Assembly: GCA_965206615.1 (NCBI GenBank)
Contig: CBDBKI010000004.1
Location: 558,001-622,000 of the forward strand
Length of the DNA: 64,000 nucleotides
Origin: VXNE01 sp965206615
GTDB taxonomy: Bacteria > Pseudomonadota > Gammaproteobacteria > Pseudomonadales > Azotimanducaceae
Reading direction: 5' to 3'
Numbering within the stretch: position 1 is the first letter of the stretch; each line of letters opens with the position of its first letter. Below, one piece after another: positions 17,405 to 25,473 of this stretch. The notes beneath the pieces were generated by a model. That model was given only the letters and a program-made list of their open reading frames with translations. It ran no database searches and was not told where the DNA came from. A program made the position numbers and the translations under genes.

Positions 17405-18651
17405 TAACGCTGCGAAAACTCCGGGTAGGCTTCGATGCCCGTCTCGGAGAAGTCCGCGCCGATCTCTTCGTCTTCTGCGGAGATGCGAATCCCCATGGCG
17501 TACTTGAGAATCGCCCAGACGATGAGGCTCGCGATGAACACCCATCCGAAGATGCCCACGATGCCGAGCAACTGTCCGCCGATGGTGGCGTCGTCGTTGC
17601 TGAAGACCACGGCGATGATGCCCCAGATGCCGCAGGTGCCGTGCACGCTGATCGCGCCGACCGGATCGTCGATCTTCAGCTTGTCGAGCAGCACGATCGA
17701 GGGGACCACGATCAGGCCGCCGATGACGCCGACGATCATCGACCAGAAGGCCGTGCCGGAGAGCGGATCCGCGGTGATGGCGACGAGTCCCGCCAGGGCG
17801 CCGTTCAGGGCCATGGTGAGGTCCGCCTTGCCGAACCAGAGGCGTGCCAGGACGAGTGCCGCGATCAGGCCGCCGGATGCGGCGATGTTGGTGTTGACGA
17901 ACACCTGCGCGACGGCATTGGCCTCGTCGACGTTCGAGAGCTTCAGTTCCGAACCGCCGTTGAAGCCGAACCAGCCGAACCAGAGCACGAACATGCCGAG
18001 GGTCGCCAGCGGCATGTTGCAGCCGGGAATGGCGTTGACGCGTCCGCCGGCGCCGTACTTGCCGGCGCGGGGTCCGAGCAGGAGCACTCCCGCCAGTGCA
18101 GCGGCCGCCCCGGACATGTGCACGATGCCGGAACCGGCGAAGTCCGAGTAACCGGCTTCCGCGAGCCAGCCGCCGCCCCACGTCCACATGCCCTGCACCG
18201 GGTAGATGACGGCGGTCATGACGACGGCGAAGCCGAGAAACGCCCACAGCTTCATGCGTTCGGCGACCGCGCCCGAGACGATGGACATGGCGGTCGCGAC
18301 GAACACGACCTGGAAGAAGTAGTCGGAGCGGTTGGAGTAGTAGGTCTCGCCGCCGCTGCCGATCACTGCTTCGGCGGTGTTCTCGTCCTGCAGCAGGAAC
18401 CCGAAGCTCGGCAAGATGCCTCCCGCCTCGGTGCCGCCGACGTACATGATGTGGTAGCCGACGAGCAGGTACATGATGCAGGCGATCGCGTAGAGCGAGA
18501 CGTTCTTGGTCAGGATCTCCGCGGTGTTCTTGGCGCGCACCATGCCCGACTCGAGCATCGAGAAGCCGCAGGCCATGAACATCACGAGGGCACCCATTAC
18601 CAGGAAGTAAAAGGTGTCGATGGCGTAGTTGGTTTGAATCAGGTCTTCCAC
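17404..18651 (-). CDS. amtB: ammonium transporter AmtB
   Basis: A 415-residue inner-membrane trimeric ammonium channel with about eleven membrane helices. It starts directly at the first helix region (QTNYAIDTFYFLVMGALVMFMACGF) and so lacks an N-terminal signal helix. Family segments include MLESGMVRAKN, FVATAMSIVSGAVAERM, GSGIVHMSGAAAAL and the pore histidine pair region (ISVHGTCGIWG). It follows glnK by 33 bases; GlnK plugs the channel when nitrogen is plentiful. A strong intrinsic terminator ends the transcript. Confidence 0.97.
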   Translation of the reverse strand: MEDLIQTNYAIDTFYFLVMGALVMFMACGFSMLESGMVRAKNTAEILTKNVSLYAIACIMYLLVGYHIMYVGGTEAGGILPSFGFLLQDENTAEAVIGSGGETYYSNRSDYFFQVVFVATAMSIVSGAVAERMKLWAFLGFAVVMTAVIYPVQGMWTWGGGWLAEAGYSDFAGSGIVHMSGAAAALAGVLLLGPRAGKYGAGGRVNAIPGCNMPLATLGMFVLWFGWFGFNGGSELKLSNVDEANAVAQVFVNTNIAASGGLIAALVLARLWFGKADLTMALNGALAGLVAITADPLSGTAFWSMIVGVIGGLIVVPSIVLLDKLKIDDPVGAISVHGTCGIWGIIAVVFSNDDATIGGQLLGIVGIFGWVFIASLIVWAILKYAMGIRISAEDEEIGADFSETGIEAYPEFSQR

Positions 18652-18684
18652 GTGACTCTCCTTGGAGTGTTCCGGGTCCGGCGC

Positions 18685-19023
18685 CTAGAGGGCGTCCGAC
18701 CCGGTTTCACCTGTTCTGATACGAACGACTTCCGCGAGCGGCGTGACGAAGACCTTGCCGTCGCCCACCTTGCCCGTGTTGGCCGACTTGCCGATGGCCT
18801 CCAGGCACTGATCGAGCATGTCGTCGCCGACGGCGACCTCGATCTTCACCTTGGGAAGGAAATCCACGACGTATTCGGCGCCGCGGTACAGTTCCGTGTG
18901 TCCTTTCTGGCGTCCGAAGCCCTTGACTTCGGTCACCGTCATGCCGGCCACGCCGACGTCCGAGAGCGCTTCGCGCACGTCGTCGAGCTTGAACGGCTTG
19001 ATGATTGCGGTGATGAGTTGCAT
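18685..19023 (-). CDS. glnK: PII nitrogen regulatory protein GlnK
   Basis: A 112-residue PII protein, trimeric, binding ATP/ADP and 2-oxoglutarate. The T-loop carries Tyr51 (GAEYVVDF), the site uridylylated by GlnD; VGDGKVFV and VRIRTGETGSDAL are the B- and C-loop signatures. Placement directly before amtB marks it as the GlnK-type paralogue that regulates AmtB. A good AAGGAG precedes the ATG. A second PII (20142-20480) differs at only a handful of positions. Confidence 0.95.
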   Translation of the reverse strand: MQLITAIIKPFKLDDVREALSDVGVAGMTVTEVKGFGRQKGHTELYRGAEYVVDFLPKVKIEVAVGDDMLDQCLEAIGKSANTGKVGDGKVFVTPLAEVVRIRTGETGSDAL

Positions 19024-19121
19024 CGCTGGGTTCTCCTTGGTTCGGGATGCGTCCCGGCGCTATGGCGAGGGACTTGCCTGTCGCGTTTCGGGCCGGCGGC
19101 GCATCGTCTGCGCTTCCGGTG

Positions 19122-19796
19122 CTACAGGCTCTTCGAAAGTGACAGGACGACCCGGGCCTCGCAGTCCGCATCGCAGACGTCTTCGTCGAGATCCGTGCCG
19201 ACGATTCCCACGCTGACGTCCGCTCCGGCCACCGGGAACGACAGCGTCAGGCCGTAGTCGATGTAGCTGTCGTCGTCGCCGCCAATCTCGTCCGCGTTGC
19301 TGAAGCCGACGTGGAAGTCGAGCGCCGCGTTTTCGCTGACGGCCCAGCTGTAGCCGGCGTAGGGGTAGTAGAAGGTGGGGCCGCCATCGCCCAGATAAGC
19401 CTCGGAATAGTTGATTCCGAACGTGAAGCTGTTGACGCCGATGGACGCCGCCAGCTCGTTGTAGTCGAGCGCGTCGCCCTCGCTGATGTACTCGAAGCGG
19501 ATGTAGCTCACGTCGTACGAGACGCCGCTATCTCCGAACTCCCCTCCATAGCCGAGGTAGAGGTCCATTTCGGTGCTGGTGTCGTCGCCGAAGTTGACGT
19601 TGGACATCCACGTTCCGACGTAGAAGCCGGATTCCGCGGCGACATCGAAGCCACCCTGAATGGCCGGATCGCGCGTCGTCTGGGACCAGCCGCGGAACGA
19701 ATAGTCCGTGGCGATCGTGACGTTGCCTGATATCTCGGCGGCGGTCGCCCCGAGCCCCAGGCAAGCTGCAATAAATGCCAGTGCTGTTTTACGCAT
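19122..19796 (-). CDS. TorF-family putative outer-membrane porin
   Basis: A 224-residue secreted beta-barrel candidate. MRKTALAFIAACLGLGATAAE is a clean signal peptide; the rest is alternating, aromatic-rich strand sequence (TDYSFRGWSQT, YVGTWMSNVNFGDD, MDLYLGYGGEF) typical of the TIGR02001/TorF family, ending without the usual terminal Phe (LSLSKSL). Members often sit before glnK-amtB, as here, and a sigma-54 promoter lies just upstream, so it probably belongs to the nitrogen-limitation response, perhaps letting nitrogen compounds through the outer membrane. That role is inferred from context. Confidence 0.8.
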   Translation of the reverse strand: MRKTALAFIAACLGLGATAAEISGNVTIATDYSFRGWSQTTRDPAIQGGFDVAAESGFYVGTWMSNVNFGDDTSTEMDLYLGYGGEFGDSGVSYDVSYIRFEYISEGDALDYNELAASIGVNSFTFGINYSEAYLGDGGPTFYYPYAGYSWAVSENAALDFHVGFSNADEIGGDDDSYIDYGLTLSFPVAGADVSVGIVGTDLDEDVCDADCEARVVLSLSKSL

Positions 19797-19919
19797 TGCG
19801 TGCTGAACCTCTCTATCCCGTTTGAAGTCGACTGCTTGCGGTCGACGTGACCCCGGCGTTGCCGCGGTCCGAATCTCCCCGCCGCGACATGGCGCCGGTC
19901 TCCCAAGCGACTTGGATAC

Positions 19920-19935
19920 TGCACATACCGTGCCA
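19920..19935 (-). promoter_or_regulatory. sigma-54 promoter of the porin-glnK-amtB operon
   Basis: On the minus strand the sequence is TGGCACGGTATGTGCA. It agrees with the sigma-54 consensus TGGCACG-N4-TTGCA at every position but one, with the -24 GG and -12 GC exactly 12 bp apart. It points toward the porin ATG 124 bases downstream. NtrC-like half sites (TGCAC at 20032 and TGGTGCA at 20051) lie about 100 bases upstream, a normal distance for enhancer sites, although they do not form a full palindrome. Confidence 0.85.
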
Positions 19936-20120
19936 GCTGCCGAGGGAGCCGATTGTGGCACTGCGGTGACGGGGGACGGGTGGTGTCGAGGAATTGGCGT
20001 GGTGTGGCGCCGCGTGGGCGCGTCAAACTAGTGCACGGAACGCCCTGATTTGGTGCAACGTGGGCCGGACGCACCGTCAAGGTGGGGGCGCGGTGATGTG
20101 CAGGGGGCGACCCTGGAGAC

Positions 20121-20145
20121 GGGACGGGACAAGCCCGTCCCCTAC
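20121..20145. repeat. REP-like hairpin at the end of the second PII gene
   Basis: Arms GGGACGGG (20121-20128) and CCCGTCCC (20134-20141) enclose ACAAG and are followed by CTAC, that is GTAG on the other strand. The TAG stop codon of the adjoining PII gene (20144-20142, minus strand) is part of that GTAG. Confidence 0.85.
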
Positions 20146-20480
20146 AGCGCGTTCGCCCCGGTCTCGCCCGTGCGGATGCGGACCACTTCCTCGAGAGAAG
20201 AAACGAAGATCTTGCCGTCGCCGACCTTGCCGGTATTGGCGGACTTGCCGATCGCTTCGAGGCATTGATCGAGGATGGCGTCGTCGATCGCGATCTCGAT
20301 CTTCACCTTCGGCAGAAAGTCCACCGCGTACTCGGCGCCCCGGTAGAGCTCCGTGTGTCCCTTCTGCCGACCGAAACCCTTCACCTCGGTCACCGTCATC
20401 CCCGAGACCCCGATGTCGGAGAGCGCTTCGCGCACGTCGTCGAGTTTGAATGGCTTGATGATCGCCGTTATCAGTTTCAC
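20142..20480 (-). CDS. glnB: second PII nitrogen regulatory protein
   Basis: A 112-residue PII paralogue, nearly identical to the GlnK at 18685-19023 (differences such as VSGMTV for VAGMTV and YAVDF for YVVDF), with Tyr51 in GAEYAVDF. It is not beside amtB, so by elimination it may act as the GlnB that controls NtrB and GlnE; the sequence does not prove this. GTG 20480 is the start, supported by AAGGAG; the same frame is open upstream. It ends exactly at a REP-like hairpin, whose GTAG supplies the stop. Confidence 0.92.
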   Translation of the reverse strand: MKLITAIIKPFKLDDVREALSDIGVSGMTVTEVKGFGRQKGHTELYRGAEYAVDFLPKVKIEIAIDDAILDQCLEAIGKSANTGKVGDGKIFVSSLEEVVRIRTGETGANAL

Positions 20481-20558
20481 CGTGGGTTCTCCTTCAGCAC
20501 CGGGCCTTGAGACTGCCCGCCGATTGTTACCCAATTGGCGGCGATTTCCTACCGGCGA

Positions 20559-21290
20559 CTAAGGAAGCTCGACGGTCCGACGATACAGGAGCGCCCGACC
20601 CTCCTTGCCGCAGATCTCGCAGACTCCCGCCGCGCGTAGACAGAACGCGGCCTGCTGGCCGAGCCGCCGGGAGGATCGCATCGCCGCGGCCAGTTGCCGC
20701 GTGGTGAACACCTCCGCCAACTCGGCGTCGAGCATGGCGAAGAGGTCTGCCATGCGCCGGATCGTGTGGGTCTCGACCACCTCGATCAGGCGGCGGTCGA
20801 TGGCGATCCAGTCCCGTCTCCGCCATCGTCGACGTCCCGTGTTGGGCACACGTAGCTCTTCGTCGACCACCATCACCACGTCCAGCGTCAGGTTGGGATG
20901 CTCGAGCAGGGACGGAATACTCACGAGCGCGCTGAAGATGCCGAACGGGGAACCGTGCTTCGGCGACTTGCGCCGGGGCGGCGGCACGTCGGAATCCTCC
21001 AGGAGCTTGACGATGTAGCGGTCGCGCGCGATCGGATGCACCAGGGTGACGGTGTGATGTGCGAGCAGCCGGGGCAGCTTTCTCTTGAGCGGGGAGAAGT
21101 CGCCGGTATGAATCTCGACGATCCGGTCACCGATCACCACGTCGGCGACGTAGCCGTCGACGGCCGTCTCGACGCTGCCGCCCTGTGCCGCGTAGCGCTC
21201 TTTCAGCGCGCGATGCAGGGAGCGCTCGTTCAGTTCGCCGATGGTGCTTCGGGTCACCGCGTCCAGCCTGCTGCTTGGTTGGGCCAGCAT
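20559..21290 (-). CDS. conserved hypothetical protein, possible PD-(D/E)xK nuclease fold
   Basis: A 243-residue protein I cannot name with certainty. The N-terminal 90 residues show a helix (STIGELNERSLHRALKERY), then VDGYVADVVIGDRIVEIHTGDFSPLKRKL: an Asp, a hairpin and Glu-x-x-Thr/Lys-rich strand in the order of a restriction-endonuclease-like core (D...ExT). The C-terminal part looks like a helical or winged-helix DNA-binding unit, with CEICGKEG near the end (two cysteines only). I chose ATG 21290. It is divergent from comM, with 92 bases between. Confidence 0.6.
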   Translation of the reverse strand: MLAQPSSRLDAVTRSTIGELNERSLHRALKERYAAQGGSVETAVDGYVADVVIGDRIVEIHTGDFSPLKRKLPRLLAHHTVTLVHPIARDRYIVKLLEDSDVPPPRRKSPKHGSPFGIFSALVSIPSLLEHPNLTLDVVMVVDEELRVPNTGRRRWRRRDWIAIDRRLIEVVETHTIRRMADLFAMLDAELAEVFTTRQLAAAMRSSRRLGQQAAFCLRAAGVCEICGKEGRALLYRRTVELP

Positions 21291-21382
21291 ATACCGCGCG
21301 GGATCCACGATAGGCGAGGGCGCACACGATTGCCAGACAACCGCCATGGAGCGCCGGCTTGCTCGACACCTAGACTCGCCGG

Positions 21383-22969
21383 ATGTCTCGAACGCAGGAT
21401 ACGGTGGACCCGGGAGTCGGTGCAGCCGAGGGCGCCTCCAGCGAGAGTGCGCACGGCATGGGGGCGTCGAACCCGCGCACCTACCTGCGCATCCACACGC
21501 GGGCGCAGACCGGCGTCGAGGCGCCGGCCGTGACCATCGAGGCGCATCGACCCGGTGGTACGTCGGGTTTCTCGGTGGTCGGCATGGCGCAGACTGCCGT
21601 TCGAGAGGCCCGCGATCGGGTGAAGAGCGCGATCAAGACGATGCAGCTCGAGTTCCCCAGCGGCCATCTGGTGGTCAACCTTGCGCCCGGGGATCTCGCC
21701 AAGCACGGCAGCCGCTACGACCTTGCCATCGCCATGAGCATCCTGGCTGCCACAAAGCAGATTCCGGCCCGCCACCTCGAGGATCTTGAGTTCATTGGCG
21801 AGCTGTCCCTGTACGGCGAGCTGCGTGGCGTGCGCGGCTGCTTCGGCGCGGCCCTTGCGGCGGACCGCGCGGGGCGCGGCGTGGTGTTCCCGGCGGCGAA
21901 CGTCGGCGAGCTCGGCGCGCTGCCGCAGGCACGGCTGTTTCCGGTGCACGACCTTGCCGAGGCGGTGCACCTCGTTCGAGCGCGGGACCCGGTCGCGAGA
22001 GCGATGCCGCGGGAACGCCCGCGCGCCGAACGGCGGCTGCCGTCGCTGCATGACGTCAAGGGTCAGTTGGCCGCCAAGCGCGCGCTGACCGTAGCAGCGG
22101 CCGGCGGACATCACCTGCTGATGCGGGGCCCGCCCGGTACCGGCAAGACGATGCTGGCCAGGCGCCTGACGGGACTCCTGCCGGCGTTAACCCGCGACGA
22201 GGCCGTGGAGGTCGCGAGCGTCTATTCGGCGGCGGGCCGGGATTGGCCGGATGCCCGGACGCCTCCGTTTCGGGATCCGCACCACTCCGCTTCGACCGCC
22301 GCGCTGATCGGCGGCGGCGCCCCTGTGCTGCCGGGGGAAATCTCGCTGGCCCACAACGGGGTCCTGTTTCTGGACGAGTTGCCGGAGTTCCGTCGTGACT
22401 CGCTCGAGGCACTGCGGGAGCCGCTGGAGTCTTCCGAGGTGGTGATCGCCCGGGTGAATCAGCGTTGCCGGTTCCCGGCGCACTTCCAGCTCGTAGCGGC
22501 GATGAACCCGTGCCCCGCGGGGTTTGTGTGCGATGAGACGCGGTGCCGGTGCACGCCTCAACAGGTCCAGCGTTACCGGGCACGACTGTCCGGGCCGTTG
22601 CTCGACCGCATCGACCTGAATGTCGAGGTGGGGCCGGTCAGCGAGGACGAGTTGTGGAACCGGGCCCCGCCGGCCTTTGACGAGGCTCGGTTGCGGGATC
22701 GGATCGCCGCCGCGCGCTCGACCCAGATCCGGATTCGAGGCCAGTACAACCGCGATCTCGGGGCGCGGGACGTCGAACGGTACTGCGCCCTCGATGCCGC
22801 GGCCCGCGGGCTCCTGAAGCGCGCCGTGGAGCGGTATGGCCTGTCGGCGCGCGCCATCCATCGGGTCCAGAAGGTGGCCCGGACGGTCGCGGATCTCGCC
22901 GGACTCGCGGGAGAAGATGCGATCGGCACGCCGCATGTGGCCGAAGCCCTGACGTATCGCGTCGGTTGA
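21383..22969 (+). CDS. comM: ComM/YifB-family Mg-chelatase-like AAA+ helicase
   Basis: A 528-residue AAA+ protein. The N-terminal Lon-protease-like domain (about residues 35-200) is followed by the ATPase core with Walker A GPPGTGKT near residue 249, Walker B GVLFLDELPEF, and the four-cysteine zinc-like insertion CPAGFVCDETRCRC. In Vibrio, ComM is a hexameric helicase that drives branch migration during natural transformation. About 30 residues precede the usual start; ATG 21458 is an alternative. Genes for PII and AmtB lie near comM in Pseudomonas too. Confidence 0.93.
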   Translation: MSRTQDTVDPGVGAAEGASSESAHGMGASNPRTYLRIHTRAQTGVEAPAVTIEAHRPGGTSGFSVVGMAQTAVREARDRVKSAIKTMQLEFPSGHLVVNLAPGDLAKHGSRYDLAIAMSILAATKQIPARHLEDLEFIGELSLYGELRGVRGCFGAALAADRAGRGVVFPAANVGELGALPQARLFPVHDLAEAVHLVRARDPVARAMPRERPRAERRLPSLHDVKGQLAAKRALTVAAAGGHHLLMRGPPGTGKTMLARRLTGLLPALTRDEAVEVASVYSAAGRDWPDARTPPFRDPHHSASTAALIGGGAPVLPGEISLAHNGVLFLDELPEFRRDSLEALREPLESSEVVIARVNQRCRFPAHFQLVAAMNPCPAGFVCDETRCRCTPQQVQRYRARLSGPLLDRIDLNVEVGPVSEDELWNRAPPAFDEARLRDRIAAARSTQIRIRGQYNRDLGARDVERYCALDAAARGLLKRAVERYGLSARAIHRVQKVARTVADLAGLAGEDAIGTPHVAEALTYRVG

Positions 22970-23023
22970 CGCGCGGGCGGCCGGCGTTTCCGCCAGAGTG
23001 CGGTGGAGGCGCCCCGGTGGGTG

Positions 23024-23455
23024 TCAGCTCCCGATGAGGTACTCGATCGCGGCCGTCATTTCTTCCTCGGAGCACGCCATGCAGGCGCCCATCGGCGGCA
23101 TGGCGCCCATGCCGGTGAGGCTCGTCTGCAGCAGCGCGTCCATCCCCTTGGCGAGCCGTGGCGCCCACTGTTCGGCGTTGTGCAGCAGCGGGGCTTCCCC
23201 CACGCCCGTGGCGTGACAGGCGAAACAGAACCGGTCGTACACTTCCTGTCCGGAAAGCGGTGCGGCTGGCGCCTCCGCCACGGCTACCGGCGGTGCGGGC
23301 GCCGCAATGTCACCGCAGACTTCGTCTTCAGGCATGCAGGAACTGCCGAACGGCGCAATCCGCGCACGGATCTCGTCGTCGGTACCGGGGGGCAGCGCCG
23401 CGGCGGCGACCCAGACCGTGGCCAGGATGCTGGCCAGTGCGTACAGTCGTTTCAC
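23024..23455 (-). CDS. cytochrome c5-family protein
   Basis: A 143-residue secreted monohaem cytochrome. After a signal peptide (MKRLYALASILATVWVAAAA) there is a low-complexity Ala/Pro linker and then one c-type domain: CFACH at 77-81 binds haem, Met119 or Met122 in GAMPPMG is the distal ligand, and CMAC (125-128) is the disulfide pair seen in cytochrome c5. The protein likely carries electrons in the periplasm. It lies in the usual neighbourhood of comM. Confidence 0.92.
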   Translation of the reverse strand: MKRLYALASILATVWVAAAALPPGTDDEIRARIAPFGSSCMPEDEVCGDIAAPAPPVAVAEAPAAPLSGQEVYDRFCFACHATGVGEAPLLHNAEQWAPRLAKGMDALLQTSLTGMGAMPPMGACMACSEEEMTAAIEYLIGS

Positions 23456-23501
23456 GACGCAATCTCTCCGTTCTCGTGGGGGAATCCCGTTTCGACAGTG
23501 C

Positions 23502-23577
23502 TGGTGGCCAGGGGTGGAATCGAACCACCGACACGCGGATTTTCAGTCCACTGCTCTACCGACTGAGCTACCTGGCC
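23502..23577 (-). tRNA. tRNA-Phe (anticodon GAA)
   Basis: A 76-nt cloverleaf on the minus strand with encoded CCA. The acceptor arms are GGCCAGG and CCTGGCC; the D arm has AGCTCAGTCGGTAGAGC; the anticodon loop reads CTGAAAA, giving GAA; the T arm has GGTTCGATTCC. All arms pair. It stands alone between the cytochrome c5 and M28-like genes, with a near-consensus promoter just upstream. Confidence 0.98.
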
Positions 23578-23596
23578 CGAGGGCAACGAGCCGCGT

Positions 23597-23625
23597 ATTA
23601 AAGCGACTGATCGGTGGTCGGTCAA
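23597..23625 (-). promoter_or_regulatory. sigma-70 promoter of tRNA-Phe
   Basis: On the minus strand TTGACC (23625-23620) and TTTAAT (23602-23597) are separated by 17 bp; each hexamer matches consensus at five of six positions. The expected start site is about 12 bases before the mature tRNA. Confidence 0.65.
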
Positions 23626-23680
23626 TTGCGGTCCGCGACCCGGGTCGACCGGGCCGGGGTGCGCCGGATGCCTGCCGTGG

Positions 23681-24823
23681 TCAGGGTCCGGCGAGGACTT
23701 CCGCGATGCGAAGAACCGCGCGGCAAAGCCTCTCGGTGCGCTCGAGGTCGATGGTGTCCGGCCAGCGGTCGTCGGGATGATGGAACCATCGGTTCGTTCC
23801 CAGCAGGGAGACGTAACGACCGCCGGCGTCAAAGACGTTGCGGGCTTCGCCGAAGGGTCGCGCTCCGGACTCCATGACCGAATCGGGCGCGACGCCTTCC
23901 GCCGCCAAGGCGTCCAGTCCCATCTGGTGGAACGCCGGCGACGCCTGGTATCGGGTGCGCGCGTCGATTGCGGCGAAGTTCGCGCCGAGGTGGATCCACG
24001 CATGCGCATCTCGGGCGAGGGACGGGTGCGTCTGCATATGGTGCGCGAGTCCGGCGTGCCCCAGTTCGTGGCCGGTGGTCGCCAGGCACAGGATGTCGCG
24101 GTGCCCGGGTGCGGCCGCGAAGCGGCGGATGCACTCGAGCCATGCCGTGATACCGCCACCCCGCTCTGCGGTGCAGGTCCACCACGCGCTCCGGGGCGTG
24201 AGGACGACCAGGGGAGCCAGGTCCGGGTAGCGGCCGGGAATCCTCGCCAGCACGTTGGACACGCTGGTCGATTCGAGGGTGGCATGTGCGACCAGGTGTG
24301 CGGGCGTCCGGTGGGCGGCCGCGTCTTCCAGCCATGCCCGGTGCCCGGATGCGACCTGCAGTACCGGGGGCCCGAAGGGTGCGTCGTAGTGGGAGGCGTT
24401 CAGCAATGCGAGTCCGGGTACGGTCTCCTCGGCCGCCGAGTGGGCCACGATCGCCGTGGCGTCCCGACGCCGGGCTTCGAGCATGCGTCGCGTCCCGTCG
24501 TCGGCCCCGTTCGAACTGAACGGTGTCACGCCGATCGTCCCGCCGTGGACCTTGAGGGGTGCGAGTGCGGCCCGGACGCCCTGTGGCCCGGTCAGTCCGC
24601 CGTCGAAGAGGGGCACGCCCCCGGCGCGCTGACCCCCGACGGTGACGGCGCAGTCGTGCAGCACACGACGGCGGAAGGGGAAGGCGTCGAGGCGCGGCTC
24701 GGCGCCGGCCTGGTCAATGGCGTCGGCGAGCCACTCCGCGGTGGCACGATCGCCGTCGGTGCCGGTGCGGTGGTCGAGGATCGCGTCCCAACCGCGGATG
24801 TCGCTCTCGATGCGGGTCTGCAC
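23681..24823 (-). CDS. M28-like peptidase-family protein
   Basis: A 380-residue cytoplasmic protein with the layout of M28 zinc exopeptidases carrying a PA-like insert (about residues 55-200). The active-site region is unusual: instead of the canonical His-x-Asp and GAxDNxxG it reads TPRSAWWTCTAERGGGITAWLE, and the second metal region is TTGHELGHAGLAHH. Some metal ligands are therefore replaced, so peptidase activity should not be assumed. It follows DUF3501 by 68 bases and may be in the same transcript. No signal peptide is seen. Confidence 0.7.
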   Translation of the reverse strand: MQTRIESDIRGWDAILDHRTGTDGDRATAEWLADAIDQAGAEPRLDAFPFRRRVLHDCAVTVGGQRAGGVPLFDGGLTGPQGVRAALAPLKVHGGTIGVTPFSSNGADDGTRRMLEARRRDATAIVAHSAAEETVPGLALLNASHYDAPFGPPVLQVASGHRAWLEDAAAHRTPAHLVAHATLESTSVSNVLARIPGRYPDLAPLVVLTPRSAWWTCTAERGGGITAWLECIRRFAAAPGHRDILCLATTGHELGHAGLAHHMQTHPSLARDAHAWIHLGANFAAIDARTRYQASPAFHQMGLDALAAEGVAPDSVMESGARPFGEARNVFDAGGRYVSLLGTNRWFHHPDDRWPDTIDLERTERLCRAVLRIAEVLAGP

Positions 24824-24891
24824 GTTGCTGTACCCCCTTTATGCCCCCTGCGTCGCCGAACGGGACCCGCGCTCACGCGACCGGGGACGGA

Positions 24892-25473
24892 TCAGTCGAG
24901 GTCGGCGGTAAGCGCTGCCCGGGCCTGCCCGGAGACTTCGACCCGATACGGCAGCTCCTGATGGTCGATGCCCATCTCAAGCCGGGAACCGGCCCTCAAG
25001 CCTTCGATCATACCGGGCGCGAGTTCGAAGCGCAGAAAGTGCACCGCCGCCGTCCTGTCCGCGTTGCTGCGGTCCATGTCCTCGTTGGCTGTCGCGAACA
25101 CGCGCTCCTGCCCCGCGACTTCCGCCCACACACGGTCTTCGACGCCGGCCATGCGCGCCAGCGCCCGGCCGCGTTCCTCGGCGTCCTGGTATTCGAGCAT
25201 GAGCGTCGCCTTCCAGTTGCTGCCGTCCGGGATCAGCGGGTTGTAGGCGGCGAGTTCCGCTTCGATCTCGCTCCGCTCGAAGATGCGCTCGGTGCGCAGC
25301 ATCTCCTGCACCTGGTAGTGCATGGTGAGGAAATCTTCGAACAGCAGCGTGGCGTGGGGACCGAGCGAAACGCGCCGCGCCTTCTTGTGCTGCACGACAC
25401 GTGCCCGGAACGCGAAGCGCTCCTCGGCGTAGCGCTCGAGACTCCACAGCTTTGTTCGGTCGAGCTTGTGCAT
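24892..25473 (-). CDS. DUF3501 family protein
   Basis: A 193-residue soluble protein starting MHKLDRTKLWSLERYAEERFAF, with FEDFLTMHYQVQEMLRTERIF and the acidic segment EIEAELAAYNPLIPDGSNWKATLMLEY that mark DUF3501. Its function is unknown. It is nearly always found behind an Fe-S oxidoreductase and a rubrerythrin, as here, and its ATG overlaps the stop of the oxidoreductase gene (TGATG on the minus strand), which points to a physical complex or a shared reaction. Confidence 0.9.
   Translation of the reverse strand: MHKLDRTKLWSLERYAEERFAFRARVVQHKKARRVSLGPHATLLFEDFLTMHYQVQEMLRTERIFERSEIEAELAAYNPLIPDGSNWKATLMLEYQDAEERGRALARMAGVEDRVWAEVAGQERVFATANEDMDRSNADRTAAVHFLRFELAPGMIEGLRAGSRLEMGIDHQELPYRVEVSGQARAALTADLD

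Noticed and set aside
20032..20057. A full NtrC binding site upstream of the sigma-54 promoter
   Set aside because: TGCAC and TGGTGCA half sites are present but spaced 26 bases end to end instead of 17, so they are mentioned only as half sites.
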